A DNA stretch of 64,000 nt, from positions 2,153,694-2,217,693 of the forward strand of contig CM030936.1 of assembly GCA_018136815.1 (NCBI GenBank). The letters are read 5' to 3'. Below are positions 9,965 to 20,168 of this stretch, piece by piece. Origin of the DNA: Isochrysis galbana (Eukaryota > Haptophyta > Isochrysidales > Isochrysidaceae). Made by a program: the position numbers and the translations under genes. Under the pieces are notes generated by a model. The model was given only the letters and a program-made list of their open reading frames with translations, was not told the origin of the DNA and ran no database searches. Every line of letters begins with the position of its first letter. The stretch's first letter is position 1.

Positions 9965-10720
9965 CTAATCGTTTGAGTTCGGGCGCACCGCCATAATTCT
10001 TTGCAATCCGTCTTCAAGACCCCGATCGTCACCGTCGCTATTCGACGACGACGACAACCTCCGACTACGTGCATTACAGTAACGTTTACGTTGTCGCTTT
10101 GTCTCCTTTGCCTCTCTCTTTATGCGCTTGCGCTCACGCCGCTCACGCTCCTTGCGCTTGCGGTAGTCGAGTTTTCGTGCGCATTCTTCGCAGCACCGCA
10201 CCTTGACCAGAGCTTCACGATGCTCTCCGTGTTCGATGTAACCAAAATGAAGCTCGTATGAAGCGAGTGGTACATCGCTTCGATTGCACGCTTTGTTCCC
10301 ACAGCTAAACTGCCCACGCCCGTCGAGAACCTCCTCTTCCGTTCGCCAGCGCAACCCTATGGCGCCCTCTCGGTATCGGCTCATGTCAGCCAGCGCATAC
10401 TCTTTGAAGAGACGGTCATGATATCTCTTGGCGAGACGTTGCTCCCAAGTCAGTCCGTCAGCGCTTGACAAGCCGCCAGCAGCACTCGCGATGCAGTCGC
10501 GCTCCACCTCATCCCACAGGAAGCGATGCTCCTCGCACACCACGTCCGCGTCCGTTTTCATCGGCCTTGGTGCTCGCAGGATCGCGCCCTGCTCACGAGC
10601 AGGCGCGCGGCCGTACTGGTGGAGCAGGTGCAGGTGCCTCTGCCATGCATTCATCCCGCGGAGCGCCGAGATGCTTGCACGCGCAGAGGCGGAAGTCATC
10701 CGTTCGCCTGACGTGGCCAT
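9965..10720 (-). CDS. FRA10AC1: FRA10AC1 family protein (spliceosome-associated)
   Basis: Single-exon ORF. The frame is open from 10966, but the first 82 residues are Pro/Ser-rich without conservation, so I place the start at the Met at 10720 (251 residues). Family signatures are clear: 'MNAWQRHLHLLHQYG', 'HRFLWDE', 'LAKRYHDRLFKEYALADMSR', 'GLRWRTEEEVLDGRGQFSCG', 'CGNKACN', 'ELHFGYIEHGEHREALVKVR' and 'CCEECARKLDYRKRKERERR'. The paired CxxxxC and CCxxC cysteines probably bind zinc. The C-terminus is a basic Lys/Arg/Glu helix followed by a Ser/Asp-rich tail. In animals FRA10AC1 is a nuclear protein linked to spliceosomal complexes, and I infer the same role here. The gene sits alone between repeat blocks. 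Confidence 0.9.
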   Translation of the reverse strand: MATSGERMTSASARASISALRGMNAWQRHLHLLHQYGRAPAREQGAILRAPRPMKTDADVVCEEHRFLWDEVERDCIASAAGGLSSADGLTWEQRLAKRYHDRLFKEYALADMSRYREGAIGLRWRTEEEVLDGRGQFSCGNKACNRSDVPLASYELHFGYIEHGEHREALVKVRCCEECARKLDYRKRKERERRERKRIKREAKETKRQRKRYCNARSRRLSSSSNSDGDDRGLEDGLQRIMAVRPNSND

Positions 10721-11164
10721 CGTCACGTGGGGCAGAAAGACAGTCGCGGGCGAGCGGCCAGGGGTGGGATGTGGTGCAGTGTTCGAGAGGAGAGGGTTCG
10801 GGTGCAGGGAGGAACTCTCCGCTTTGCTGCTGGGGCCGGGCTCGCCTCCCCCTGCCCCGTTCCACGAGGGGACCCTTGGAGCGAGGGGAGACTGGGGGGG
10901 GGGGGATGGAGGCCGATGAGAAACGACGGTGTCGCCGGGGGGAAGCGAGCCGCCCCCGCGCGACAACTTCGCCTGTGGGGGAAGGGGGGGGTAGGGGGGC
11001 CGCTGAGCTCGGCTGGCAGCAGCCGAGCTAGCGCTAGCTCTCCTCCCGCCCGAGGGAAAGGGAGAGGGAGCCGGCGTAGGTGTGCCGTGTCTGGCTAGGT
11101 ACTCCTCTCTCCTCTCACTAAGGGAGGAGCGCTAGGAGCCCCCGTCTCTGTGGCAGAGGGGGGT

Positions 11165-11260
11165 CAACCTACTCTTATAAGTGGGGGGTCAATGGGGGCC
11201 TCGCGCCCTCGCGCCCCCCCCCCCCCCCCCTCCATCGCGGACACCCCTTGAGTAGATGTG
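11165..11260 (-). repeat. family C terminal fragment
   Basis: The reverse complement matches the right-hand end of the 764-bp units at 47.6-49.1 kb ('ggtgtccgcgatggag', 'cccccattgacccccactta', 'taaaagtaggttg'). It is interrupted by a C run. It marks one end of a family C copy whose other parts lie at 11.7-14.0 kb. Confidence 0.7.
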
Positions 11261-11699
11261 AAAGACAGAGACAGCGTCTTTCTTCGAGGACGAAAGACAG
11301 TCATAATACCGTCTTTCTAGAGGCCCCCAGAGAAAGACAGTGCGCCGCGCGCGGCGGCGCGAAGCGGGGTGGCGCGAAGCGGGGCGGCACGGCAGCACCG
11401 ATGGCGCACGGCGACACGGCAACCCGGCGCTATCCATAGGCTATAGTAAGGCTATAGGCGGCTATGGGCGCGGCATCGGCTCATTGGTCATTGGTTGGTG
11501 TTGGTACAACACATGATACCATTATACCGTATGCTCATAATTGTGGTCACATGTCACATGCGACATGCGACTCGGACACCCACACACACTACACACGTAC
11601 ACGTACACGTACACACGTACACACTCACACACACGTCACCCCAGCTAGGCACAGCGCGGCTTAAGTCCCGCTCTCCCGCTCCCGCCCCCCCCCGGTATA

Positions 11700-11968
11700 T
11701 ATGTAAAACAACTGAGCGTTAGTACCACTACTCCCACTAGCCCGGTACTATCACGACACCCCTCAGCGCACTTGCCCGCACGCCTTGAAGTGATGGCACA
11801 GACACATACACCAATGCATCCCTTCAAATCTCCCCCCTCGCAAACCCCCGGCTCCCATTATAACTCCCCACAAGTTACAATGAGGGAAAACCCATTGAGG
11901 CGGACCGGTCGACGCCGGCCGACTCTCCGGGGAAAAACACCGGGGGGGGGGGGAGGGACCTCTCGTCG
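11700..11968. repeat. family C block shared with 47.3-47.7 kb
   Basis: Nearly identical to 47,291-47,708: 'aaaacaactgagcgttagta', 'cccggtactatcacgacacc', 'tgatggcacagacacataca' and 'ggcggaccggtcgacgccgg', ending 'gaagcagaacggc'. The copies diverge sharply after that point, a shared breakpoint. A palindrome-like GGACCGGTCGACGCCGGCC lies in the middle. Confidence 0.8.
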
Positions 11969-12786
11969 AGAAGCAGAACGGCGTACGCGGCCTTGAATTG
12001 TTCGTGGGCGTCGTCATCGACGTAGAATATCCAAGGACCTTTGCGGCCTTTGTCCATCCCATCGGGGGTAGCATCCAAGCCTTTCAACTTGGAGAGAAGA
12101 AACTTCATATAGGTAGCTATGTCCTCGCTCTTGATGTCCTTCTTGTCCTCCGCTAGCTGTGCTAGCTGAATGTAGAATGGAGTATCCTCCGGTTCTTCCT
12201 CCTCATCTTGACCATGAGGGGGAGAAGCGAATTGTGTGGCTATGGGTGGAGTCGGCTTTGGGTCCGACTGTGGGTCCGCTCGCTTACGCGAGGGCGGCTG
12301 GGGCTGTTGGGAAGATGGAGGTGGAGCTTGCCTTGCTTCATGGGGGTGCTTTCCTTTGGGGCCGGCCGCCTCAGCGTATGACTTCTGTGCAGTGTTGTTC
12401 AGAGGGTTGGAAGCCGTAAAGGCCCCAAGAATTGTTTGTTGTGTGTAGTGCCCGCCCACGAGGGGTGCACTGCTGGTAGGAGTTGCCACCATGGGGGTGG
12501 CAGCCAGGCTGCCACCCACCATGGGGAGTCCTTGATGGGCCAACAGGCCAGTGGGGGCAGGCGGCAGAGCCAGAGTCTGGCCCTGCTGGTCTGCAGGGAA
12601 CAGGGCCCTCCCTGTTCCCTGCTTCTGCGCCTGGTGGGGAGGCGAGGGTGGGAGGATCATATCGACGTCGCTGTCAGTCAGTGGGGCGGCCTGCGAGCGC
12701 TTCGGCTCCGGCGGCTTGGGGCGGCCCCTGTGGGGCGTCGTGACGGCGGGAGGCTGGGGATCGGGAGCGGTCGGCGCGCGCTCCAT
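11969..12786 (-). pseudogene. retrotransposon ORF1/Gag-like protein, 3' end replaced
   Basis: A minus-strand ORF from the Met at 12786. It is Pro/Ala/Gln-rich for about 180 residues, then has an acidic part ('EEEEPEDTPFYIQLAQLAED') and a folded-looking segment ('KGPWIFYVDDDAHEQFKAAY'). The same N-terminus (MERA-TAP-P, then GRP-PPE) begins the plus-strand fragment at 41,926. The family C units at 47.6 and 48.4 kb share only the downstream extension 'LLxDERSLPPP'. I read it as the Gag/ORF1 protein of a non-LTR element. The extension into the shared family C block (to 11875) looks like a junction rather than native coding sequence. No zinc knuckle is seen. The exact family is unknown. Confidence 0.5.
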
Positions 12787-13630
12787 CGCTCGAACTATAA
12801 CAATAGTTTTCTCATCTGACCTGTTAACACCTAGCCCAAAACTAAACCTGTTAATGTGCTGAGTTTGGGCCCTCTGAGAAACTCAAAATTGCCCGTTATT
12901 GTACCATTAATGGGCACTTGTGGGAGGGGCTCCGAGCACCGGCAGTTGACCTCGCGTTGGGCGCTGGAGGCATATATGAGCGTTCAAAGCAGCCGCGCTC
13001 CGCGCGCACCACCAACTTATCGAAATGTAGATAGTATCTGTAGATGGTACATAGATAGCATTCATCCTCTTACGAGCACTACACACTACACTATGCACGA
13101 GAGCCACACACCAAGACACCACACACGCCGTGTGCCGTGTCGATATCGATATCACTCGGTGTGCTGACTAGCAAACACAAAGACGCCTCTAGAGTAGTAT
13201 CCTTCGCAGATTTTTGTAGATCACCGTGCATTTTCCCTGCGGCCGAGAACACACGCTCCTGCGGTCAACGCCGGCGAAGCTAGGAATTGCTTGGCCATTT
13301 TGGCGCCTTGCGCTTCGATGGCGGTCCTTACCCATGAGCGCGTCGGCGTCAGGGTGGGGGAGGCGCAGGGCGCAAGTGGGGGGGCGGGGGACAGCTCCCG
13401 GCGTCGGGGGGCGGTGGGAGGGGAGGGGGGAAGGGAATCCCCCCCCAAACATGTATTCCAACGTTGGGGTAACAGCTTGTAATGGGTTTAACCTGTTAAT
13501 GGCCACTAACAGGGTATTAACACCCCTAAAACAACCTGTTAACACCCAGACCCAGAAAAAACACAACCTGTTAATGTGCTGACCTTGAAAAACTACTAAT
13601 GGGTTTCCAAAAAACTTGCCTGTTAATGGT
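12787..13630. repeat. cluster of 'CCTGTTAA' motifs and a hAT-like terminus
   Basis: The motif CCTGTTAA(C/T) recurs at about 12820, 12848, 13488, 13530, 13570 and 13620, with the longer shared string 'acctgttaatgtgctga' at both ends of the block. At 13462-13477 'gttggggtaacagctt' equals the internal part of the 5.47-kb hAT terminal repeat. This looks like a non-autonomous DNA-transposon remnant with subterminal transposase-binding motifs. I could not find the partner terminus. Confidence 0.4.
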
Positions 13631-13639
13631 CAGCCCTAG

Positions 13640-14065
13640 CCCTGCTGTCTTGCCCGCCGATGCAGCCGCGGCACGCTAGCGTTCGTCCTCGGTCAGTGGT
13701 GGTCGCGAGTCGCGAGCCGCACTCCCACGCCCGCATCGGGCCGGACCTCGAGTTGACTCCCCCCCCCTGTCCCTGGTCGCCAGGCATACAGGGGCCTTTG
13801 GGAGGCTCCCATGGCCAGCGAGGCGAGCGTGGGAGAGGCAGGGGGGGCCAGGGGCTGGCCCCAGCCTCCACTGCCCCCTGAACTACCCTTGCTGGCTGCT
13901 GGCCCCTTGGGAGCTCCCACAAGACGGCTGACAGCAGGTCAGGGCGCGCCGCATGGCGACGCGCCGCAGGGAGGTGTCGTTCCGTCAAGTATGGGACATC
14001 AATCGAATGGAGCCATCAAATGTCCACATAATCATTTATACAACAATATTCATTTAGGGTGTAAG
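13640..14065 (-). repeat. family C fragment in inverse orientation
   Basis: The reverse complement of 13,690-13,970 matches the middle of the family C unit (about 47,945-48,200: 'ctgcggcgcgtcgccatgcg', 'ggccagcaagggcagctcag', 'tgtatgcctggcgaccagg'). The segment 13,972-14,060 ('ggtgtcgttccgtca', 'tcaaatgtcca', 'atttatacaa') matches 42,310-42,400 instead. The locus is therefore a mosaic of at least two repeat types. Confidence 0.7.
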
Positions 14066-14984
14066 CGAAAAGTTTGTTTACCCGTAATGTGGCAATAATA
14101 CAATGGATATCAGAGCTCAGAGCGCGTGGAGGTGGGGTGAGGGGTGAGTGAGGGGTGAGACATACTTACTTGCTGTAAAATAGATACTACTAGTAGTAAT
14201 ATTATTTATATATACAAGGTACAAGGTGGATATTTTGGTGGACATTTGGGTGGGGGCTGTGGATCGATATTTAGAAGATATAAAAAATGGATGTTTGGGT
14301 CCCAAAAAATGGATATTTCCGCCAACCCCTATCGCGGTCCCTCTTACCACTTGGCTGCACGGTCATCTCTCTTCTCTCTCCTCCCCGGCTACTGGGAGGG
14401 TCGGTCCATCTGACCGGCTCGGCTGCTCCGCAGTCTCTTCTCTATTCTCCCCTGCTGGGAGGGGTCGTTCCTTTGGCCTTTGGGAAACATTGGCCCTTTT
14501 TGTCGTTGGCCAAGTTGCAACTTGCTTTTCCATTCACATTTGACATTTTTGTTTGTGTGTTTGTGTTCGATTTGTGTAAGCGTCATTCGGATCCCATCCG
14601 TACATCCGTACTCCGCTTATGAGGGGGTATCACAGGTCACAGGGTGTCTTGTGCCATTTGTGGTTCAATACCGTTAGTGTGCCTTGTGTGGCAGTGCCCC
14701 ACTAGGTATCTTTTAATCATCTTGTCATGGCGTAGCGCGATGGCGGCGCGCCGCGCCGCTCTCTCACTGCCGCCGGGGCTCGCGCTGCGGGCTCCCGGCG
14801 ATAAATCTACAAAGTACTATACTTAGAGAGATATAGTTATAGAGGTAGGGGCCCCCCGCTTTGTTTGGTATGTGTTTGGCGGTGTTTCTATGAAACCCAA
14901 ACACAGACAGCAGACAGACTGCAGACTGTGTTTCATGTGTTTGGAGAAGCCCCGGCTGTGTTTCCCAGCTATAGGGCCCACCCC
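14066..14984. other. spacer without recognisable gene
   Basis: AT-richer DNA with short open frames and no family motif, followed by a region similar to the upstream part of family A copies ('gtttcatgtgtttgg'). Confidence 0.5.
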
Positions 14985-15141
14985 CCGAAGCCAAAGACCA
15001 AAGACAAAGGAATGAAGAGGGTAGCGTAAATGGAGCGAGAGTTTTGGGGATAAGGCGATTGCGCGAGTCAGCACCGTGAGTGCGATGGGGACCCCGTAGC
15101 TAGCAGTACAAGTGGTAGCCAGAATCTTCAGATTGTTTTAA
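14985..15141 (+). repeat. LINE-like family A, copy 2 (3' tail)
   Basis: Contains 'caaagacaaaggaatga', 'gagtcagcaccgtgagtg' and the terminus 'agccagaatcttcagattg' followed by T. The middle block is shared with the copy at 35.87 kb. Confidence 0.7.
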
Positions 15142-15159
15142 CTGTAAGCGACGGTACGT

Positions 15160-15310
15160 ACGAGAGAGAGAGAGAGAGAGCGAATCTACTGAGCGCGGGA
15201 AAAGGTGAGACGACGACGAGAGGATGAGAACACGCGTGGGGGTGGGGGTCGAGAGAGAGAGAGAGAGAGAAAGCGAAACAGAGAGAGAGAGCGAGAGAGA
15301 GGGGGGGGGA
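15160..15310 (+). repeat. (GA)n simple repeats
   Basis: Three GA-rich tracts (about 15,160-15,180, 15,250-15,270 and 15,280-15,310), separated by GC-rich bases, lie upstream of the zinc-finger gene. They may form part of its promoter region. Confidence 0.6.
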
Positions 15311-15604
15311 AGAAGAGGGAGGTGAAGATGACGGGACGTTAGAGAGAAGAGTCCCCGTCCCCTCTCCTCCTCTCTACTGCGTTGAGTACTCCTACAATAT
15401 TATTGAGAGACCTCACGCCTCGAGAGGGGACGCGGGAAGCGAGCGCAATCCTGACACGCCGCACGGCATATTTTAACAGTATGAAGCGGAGTCTTTCCCT
15501 CTCCGCGAGGTGCCTCTGCGGATTCGTGCGTACTCTCTCCTCCCCCCCCCTCCCCCAGCCCCCCCCCTCCCCCCCTCTCACCCCTCTCTCCCCCTAGCGC
15601 GCGA

Positions 15605-17581
15605 ATGGCGGGCCAGCCGCACCAGTCACCCACCCACTCGCCACCAGCCGAGAGCGAGACGACGGCCGAGGAGGGGCTGAGGTGCGGGCGGTGCGCACGA
15701 GTCTTCTCAAACAAAGGCTGCCGCATCTCGCACGAGCGCCGCTGCCGCTCCCAAGCGGTGGGCGGCTGCGCAAAATGCGGTCGACCGTTTGCGCTGCGCC
15801 ACGCGGCCGCGAGGGCCTCCCATGAGCGTGTCTGCGACGGGAGTCGGTGGTCGGCGCCGGTAAGGCGGGAAGCACCCACCTTCCACACGCGGAACAAGGG
15901 CAGCCGCGCTAGGGCCCAGCTGCTGGACTCTCAGGGCTTTGCCGTACAGTGGCTCTGCGCGAACCGTGCGGTCGACGCCGCCTCGCGCGCCATTGCGCAC
16001 GATCCGTCGGGAACGTCCAAGCTGACGCGCGCGAGTACGCGCGCGGCGACAAGCAGTAGTGCTGGGGAGGGTGGTTCGTCGGCGGGCGGAGCACCCCAAC
16101 GCGATGAATCACGGGAAACGGCCGGTGACGGCTCGACTGCAGCCTGTCCTCACGACGCGTCGCGTGGAAACAGTTCCGTTGCCACGCATCAGACCAACGT
16201 GACACTCACGCCAGCAGAGAGGTACGCAAGCACGGTGTTCCAGCCAGTCAACATGTTGCTTGCCGCGTTCCGCTCCAAGGACAACCTGTGTGCGTCCACC
16301 TCGCCCGGAAGTGCGCCGCCCAAGCTGCCGGCATGGGCTCTTGTGCGCTCAAGGCAAGGATATGCCTTAAACCCCAGCTTCAAACAGGAGCAGTCGAACG
16401 ACTCGCCGCCGAGCTCGCGCGTCGGTGTCGAATTTCAAGCGGAAATTCCACCATATGCGCCACAACCGGCGTCAGTCGGAGCCATCCCTTGTCTTTGTGG
16501 GTTCTTGCAGGAGACGGACCTGCAGTGCCACAACGCGAGGGCGAGCTCCACAATCGAGGACCTCGCCCAGCTTGTCCCCGCCTCCACCATTGAAGCTGCT
16601 CTGGCGAAGCAAACGGCGACCAAATTGACCATGGCCGCGTATTGCGACCAGAGCGCGTCCAAGGGCCGCGGGATCCATGCTATCTGGAACCACGCGGGGG
16701 GCAGCAACATTACCAGTCGATCCTCCATGGAAGACGGTCGAGAAGATGGGTGGGCCGCCCACTGCGGGGAGAGCGCCTTCTCTTCCTCCTCCTCCACTAC
16801 GCCGGCGTCAGCGCCCGCACGGCTGCGCTGTTGCGTGTGTGGGCGCGTCGACTTCTACAATCGCGGCGCGATGATCTCGCACGAGCGTAAGTGCGAAAGA
16901 TTACGCAAATTGGGGAAACGATCGGCCTCGCCCCCACGTCGCATCCCCAACTTGCGCTGCACGGTCTGTAGACAACAGTACGGCAATGCTGGCGCGCTGG
17001 TGATGCATCAGCGAGCATGTGGACCACAGCTCGCCTCTGGTGGGAAGAGGCGGATGACACCGGAGGAATCTGCGTCCAGCGGCCGTGTCACGCCGCTTCG
17101 AGACGGCTGCCTCCACGATGATAGGTTCGAGGGCATAGACACCTCGCTTGCGGCCCGTTGGGGCTCGGGTGGCCCCCACGCGTTCGATCGCAAGCACCAG
17201 CAGTGTGCATGGATACCGCACGTGGCAGACGTCCTGCCACCGGGATCAGAGCGACGGAAGCTTGCTACTGCTGCCATTCGAGAGAGCTCCGTGGGCGCCT
17301 CCTGCAGCATCCCACGCCGGGCCCAAACAGGAGAGTCGGCGATACTCTCACCGGAGACTTCAGCCGCGCCATCAAGCTGCGTGTCCGAAGTCACGTCCCC
17401 ATCGGACTCAGCGCGTCCCGACTCGGCTAGAGCGGTCGACGAGGAAGAGCGGCTGCGAAAGAGGCCGCGAATCGATCCAAGGAGCTGCGCCTTTGGCGTG
17501 ACAAGGGTGGACTCACCACCCGTGCACAGTCTTTTCCGCGAAAACAACGAGAGCATTGACGAGGGGGGCAAGTGGCCCTGA
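15605..17581 (+). CDS. four-finger C2HC zinc-finger protein, function unknown
   Basis: Single ORF of 658 residues beginning 'MAGQPHQSP' just after a C-rich tract. Two pairs of fingers share the pattern C-x2-C-x(11-14)-H-x4-C with a 'SHERxC' end: about residues 27-47 ('CGRCARVF...SHERRC'), 55-78 ('CAKCGRPF...SHERVC'), 409-432 ('CVCGRVDF...SHERKC') and 452-472 ('CTVCRQQY...MHQRAC'). The 330-residue linker and the C-terminal 180 residues are Ser/Thr/Ala-rich and probably disordered; the tail has a basic patch ('RLRKRPRID') that could be a nuclear signal. I do not know this family by name. Nucleic-acid or protein binding in the nucleus is inferred from the fingers only. No intron is needed. GC3 is high, as in the other host genes. 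Confidence 0.75.
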   Translation: MAGQPHQSPTHSPPAESETTAEEGLRCGRCARVFSNKGCRISHERRCRSQAVGGCAKCGRPFALRHAAARASHERVCDGSRWSAPVRREAPTFHTRNKGSRARAQLLDSQGFAVQWLCANRAVDAASRAIAHDPSGTSKLTRASTRAATSSSAGEGGSSAGGAPQRDESRETAGDGSTAACPHDASRGNSSVATHQTNVTLTPAERYASTVFQPVNMLLAAFRSKDNLCASTSPGSAPPKLPAWALVRSRQGYALNPSFKQEQSNDSPPSSRVGVEFQAEIPPYAPQPASVGAIPCLCGFLQETDLQCHNARASSTIEDLAQLVPASTIEAALAKQTATKLTMAAYCDQSASKGRGIHAIWNHAGGSNITSRSSMEDGREDGWAAHCGESAFSSSSSTTPASAPARLRCCVCGRVDFYNRGAMISHERKCERLRKLGKRSASPPRRIPNLRCTVCRQQYGNAGALVMHQRACGPQLASGGKRRMTPEESASSGRVTPLRDGCLHDDRFEGIDTSLAARWGSGGPHAFDRKHQQCAWIPHVADVLPPGSERRKLATAAIRESSVGASCSIPRRAQTGESAILSPETSAAPSSCVSEVTSPSDSARPDSARAVDEEERLRKRPRIDPRSCAFGVTRVDSPPVHSLFRENNESIDEGGKWP

Positions 17582-17609
17582 GCTAAGCTGTGAGCTCGTG
17601 CGTCTTTGA

Positions 17610-17840
17610 AAAATCATGACGACAGGAGTTTGATGTGACTTAGGCAGGCGGGGCAACAACGCAGTGGTGGAGAAAGCCGGGGCTGCATACCGCTTCAGAC
17701 CTCTGGACACCGTCTTAGAAGAAACAGGACGATAGGAGGTTGATAGAACTTGGGGCAGGCGGGGCAGCAAGGCAGTGGTGGAGAAGGTCGGGGCTGCATT
17801 CATTCATGCAGACACTTGTACGCGGGGACCGCTGCACACC
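17610..17840 (+). repeat. about 112-bp tandem duplication
   Basis: Two adjacent diverged copies: 'gacgacaggagtttgat...gcaggcggggcaacaacgcagtggtggagaa' at about 17,619 and 'gacgataggaggttgat...gcaggcggggcagcaaggcagtggtggagaa' at about 17,730. Both end in 'ctctggaca'. It lies just after the zinc-finger stop and is probably in its 3' UTR. Confidence 0.85.
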
Positions 17841-19130
17841 TCTGGACAGTCGCTTACACGATGCATACTGGACCCGCCATTGCAGTTGGAACCGGGATGA
17901 AGTTGAGGGATGAAGTTGCAACCCGAGGAGCTAGAGGATCTAAATGGAATTTGACCTCATTCGCACGCGCAGATGGCGTGCTCGTGTGGAGGCTTTGCTG
18001 CGTTGCACCAGCGCCCGGGAAACCTCCACTGTGCGACTTGGCTGTGACGCATGGGCGACGCAACATTCGATGGGTGATGGGAATGGACAGTATTTGGCGG
18101 TGTGCCGTAGGGCTCTGAGAGACGCCAGCTTCACAGATTCATGTGTGGCATGTGACGACGTTGAGGGCCACACAAGTAGTGCAACAAGGCCACCAGAAAA
18201 GCCCGATCGATGTGGGGAGTGGTTTGGTTGGGGACGGGCCTGAGTAGCGTTCGAGCAACTTCCTCGGCGTCCTACGCCGGCGCTACCACCTCCGCCAGCT
18301 TCAATCCCGATGTCACGGATGTGTCACACAGCTACACATGTATGGAGATACGGATGCTCGTGTTGTGGGACCCTTGCACTGCGCAACTCGGGCAATTGAC
18401 TAGCAGTGAAGCAGTGGTACGAGTAGCTAGTAGTACTGATAGTAATATAATTTACTGCACTGCTACTACTAAGGAGGTGCAACTTGAGGTCCAGTACGTA
18501 CCAGTATCCAGTAATTCAACTAGTAGCTACTACTAGTAGTAAGTTATTTGTTATTTGTACTTGGTTCGCCCATGGGGGGGCACGAGCCCCCCCCCCCCCA
18601 GACCAGAAGCGTTCATTTATCCCCATCCCTGCTAGCACCTTCCGTTATCACCTGGACAGGACGTATAGGTTCACGTTGACACGCCCTCGAGGGCGCCCAT
18701 TACAGTAGCTTGGGCAAGGTGTTAACCCATGCCTGGCCTCTTACAAGTGTTGACGCAGGGCACAACAAGTGTTGACACGGCGTTGACGCACTTCCACTTG
18801 GCAGCGCTGCGGTTGCTGGTTGCTGGTTCTGCTTGCTTTAGCGGGCAGCGCGGCAGCGCGCGCGAGGCAATGCGTGGCCAAATGACAAAATGCCTATCGG
18901 GACGCGCGTGAGCGCCGCCTCGTCGCTGCGCGCGGGGCCGCGTGCGGGCCCTCGCAGGTGGAACGCGCAGGCCACGCGCAGCGCGCAACGCGAGCGTCGG
19001 CCGGTCGCGTGCAGTGAGTGCGGCGAGCAGCCGGTCCACGGCCGCGAAGGCGGCGGCGGGCACTGCCCGGCGCTCCTCCGCGCCCGCCGCCCGCCGCCGC
19101 CTCCCCGGTCGATTGGTGGACGACGTCTAA
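17841..19130. other. spacer without a supported gene
   Basis: Only overlapping short open frames. The 18,720-19,100 part is very GC-rich and keeps several frames open by composition. A short inverted fragment of family C ('ttcgcccatgggggg' and its complement at 47.26 kb) is at about 18,570-18,600. Confidence 0.4.
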
Positions 19131-19131
19131 A

Positions 19132-19385
19132 AAAAAAGCATCTGAAGATTCTGGGCTACACACCTACCACACTGGGGTACTCCCCTATCTACTCTGACAA
19201 CGCCCTTCAGTCTTCAGTCTTCAGTTCCGTTCCCTCCACCTCGCTTCCCCTGCCCCCCGTCATTCCTTTGTCTTTGGTATCCGGGGTTTGGCCCAGGTGC
19301 GCGCTACCATGTTACCATGGGCCTGGTTTAGAGTGCGGGTTTCGGGCAGGCCTTTTAGTGGTCCGAGATTGGTGACGACGTCTAG
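19132..19385 (-). repeat. LINE-like family A, copy 3
   Basis: In reverse complement it reads 'accaggccca...acctgggcc...caaagacaaaggaatgac' and ends 'tgtagcccagaatcttcaga' with a T tail, matching copies at 9.6 and 19.8 kb. It includes a tandem 'ctgaaga' triplet repeat. It lies head to head with copy 4. Confidence 0.75.
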
Positions 19386-19523
19386 TGCCAGGCGGAAATA
19401 TTCCGAAAAACTTGCCCAAATATTCCGCGAAGATATCCCATTTTTATCCTGGGAGGCCACCCAAGTATCCCACTGGGAGGCCACCCAAATATCCCAAAAA
19501 TATGCCGACACAAGGCACACTGG

Positions 19524-19933
19524 ACCCTAGCGCGGAGCTCTTGACGTTAACTACTACGCTAAGAAATGGCGCGCATAGTGGACGGGAAACCTGAAACAAA
19601 TAAACGCGACTGAGAGACGGCCACTAATGTGGACGAACACTCACACGCAACGACGCGACGGAACAGACGGATTCGCAGAAAACACAGCAAGCTCAAGGCA
19701 ACACAATCTTGACTGACGCACACACCATGTACACAAAAGGCCTTCTCCGAACACGCACTCTGAACCGGGCCCACGGTAGCGCACCTGGGCCGCACCCCTG
19801 ATACCGATGACAAAGGAATGATGGGGGGAAGGGGAAGAGGTGGAGGGAAGGGAGGAAAGGGCGATGTCGGCATAGAGGTAGGACTACCTAGATATAGTAG
19901 GTGTTAGCCCAGAATCTCCAGATGGTTTTTTCT
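19524..19933 (+). repeat. LINE-like family A, copy 4
   Basis: Starts with 'gaccctagcgcggagct' (compare 'gacccccagcgcggagct' at 9421), carries 'gaaccgggcccacggtagcg' and ends 'agcccagaatctccagatgg' plus T. The ORF part seen in copy 1 is decayed here. Confidence 0.7.
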
Positions 19934-20168
19934 ATGTAGAAATAAGTTTCAGGAAGTCGTGAGTGAAAGGAGAAAAGGCGGTAACAGAAAGTTGGTGTTG
20001 AGCGCTACATCCCTTTTCACCTTCAGCTTTCTTTCCTTGATGGTTGCCGTTGTGCATGCTTTGCTTCAATGTGATTGCAACAGTCTACACATTGGCCAGG
20101 GGCCCACTTTCCACCCAGCTATTTCATGGCTAGTCTTACCGCAGTAACCATGAGCAATTTCGGTATCG

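Noticed and set aside
18722-19163. GC-rich Ala/Arg ORFs on both strands
   Set aside because: Several frames are open because of composition; no family motif.
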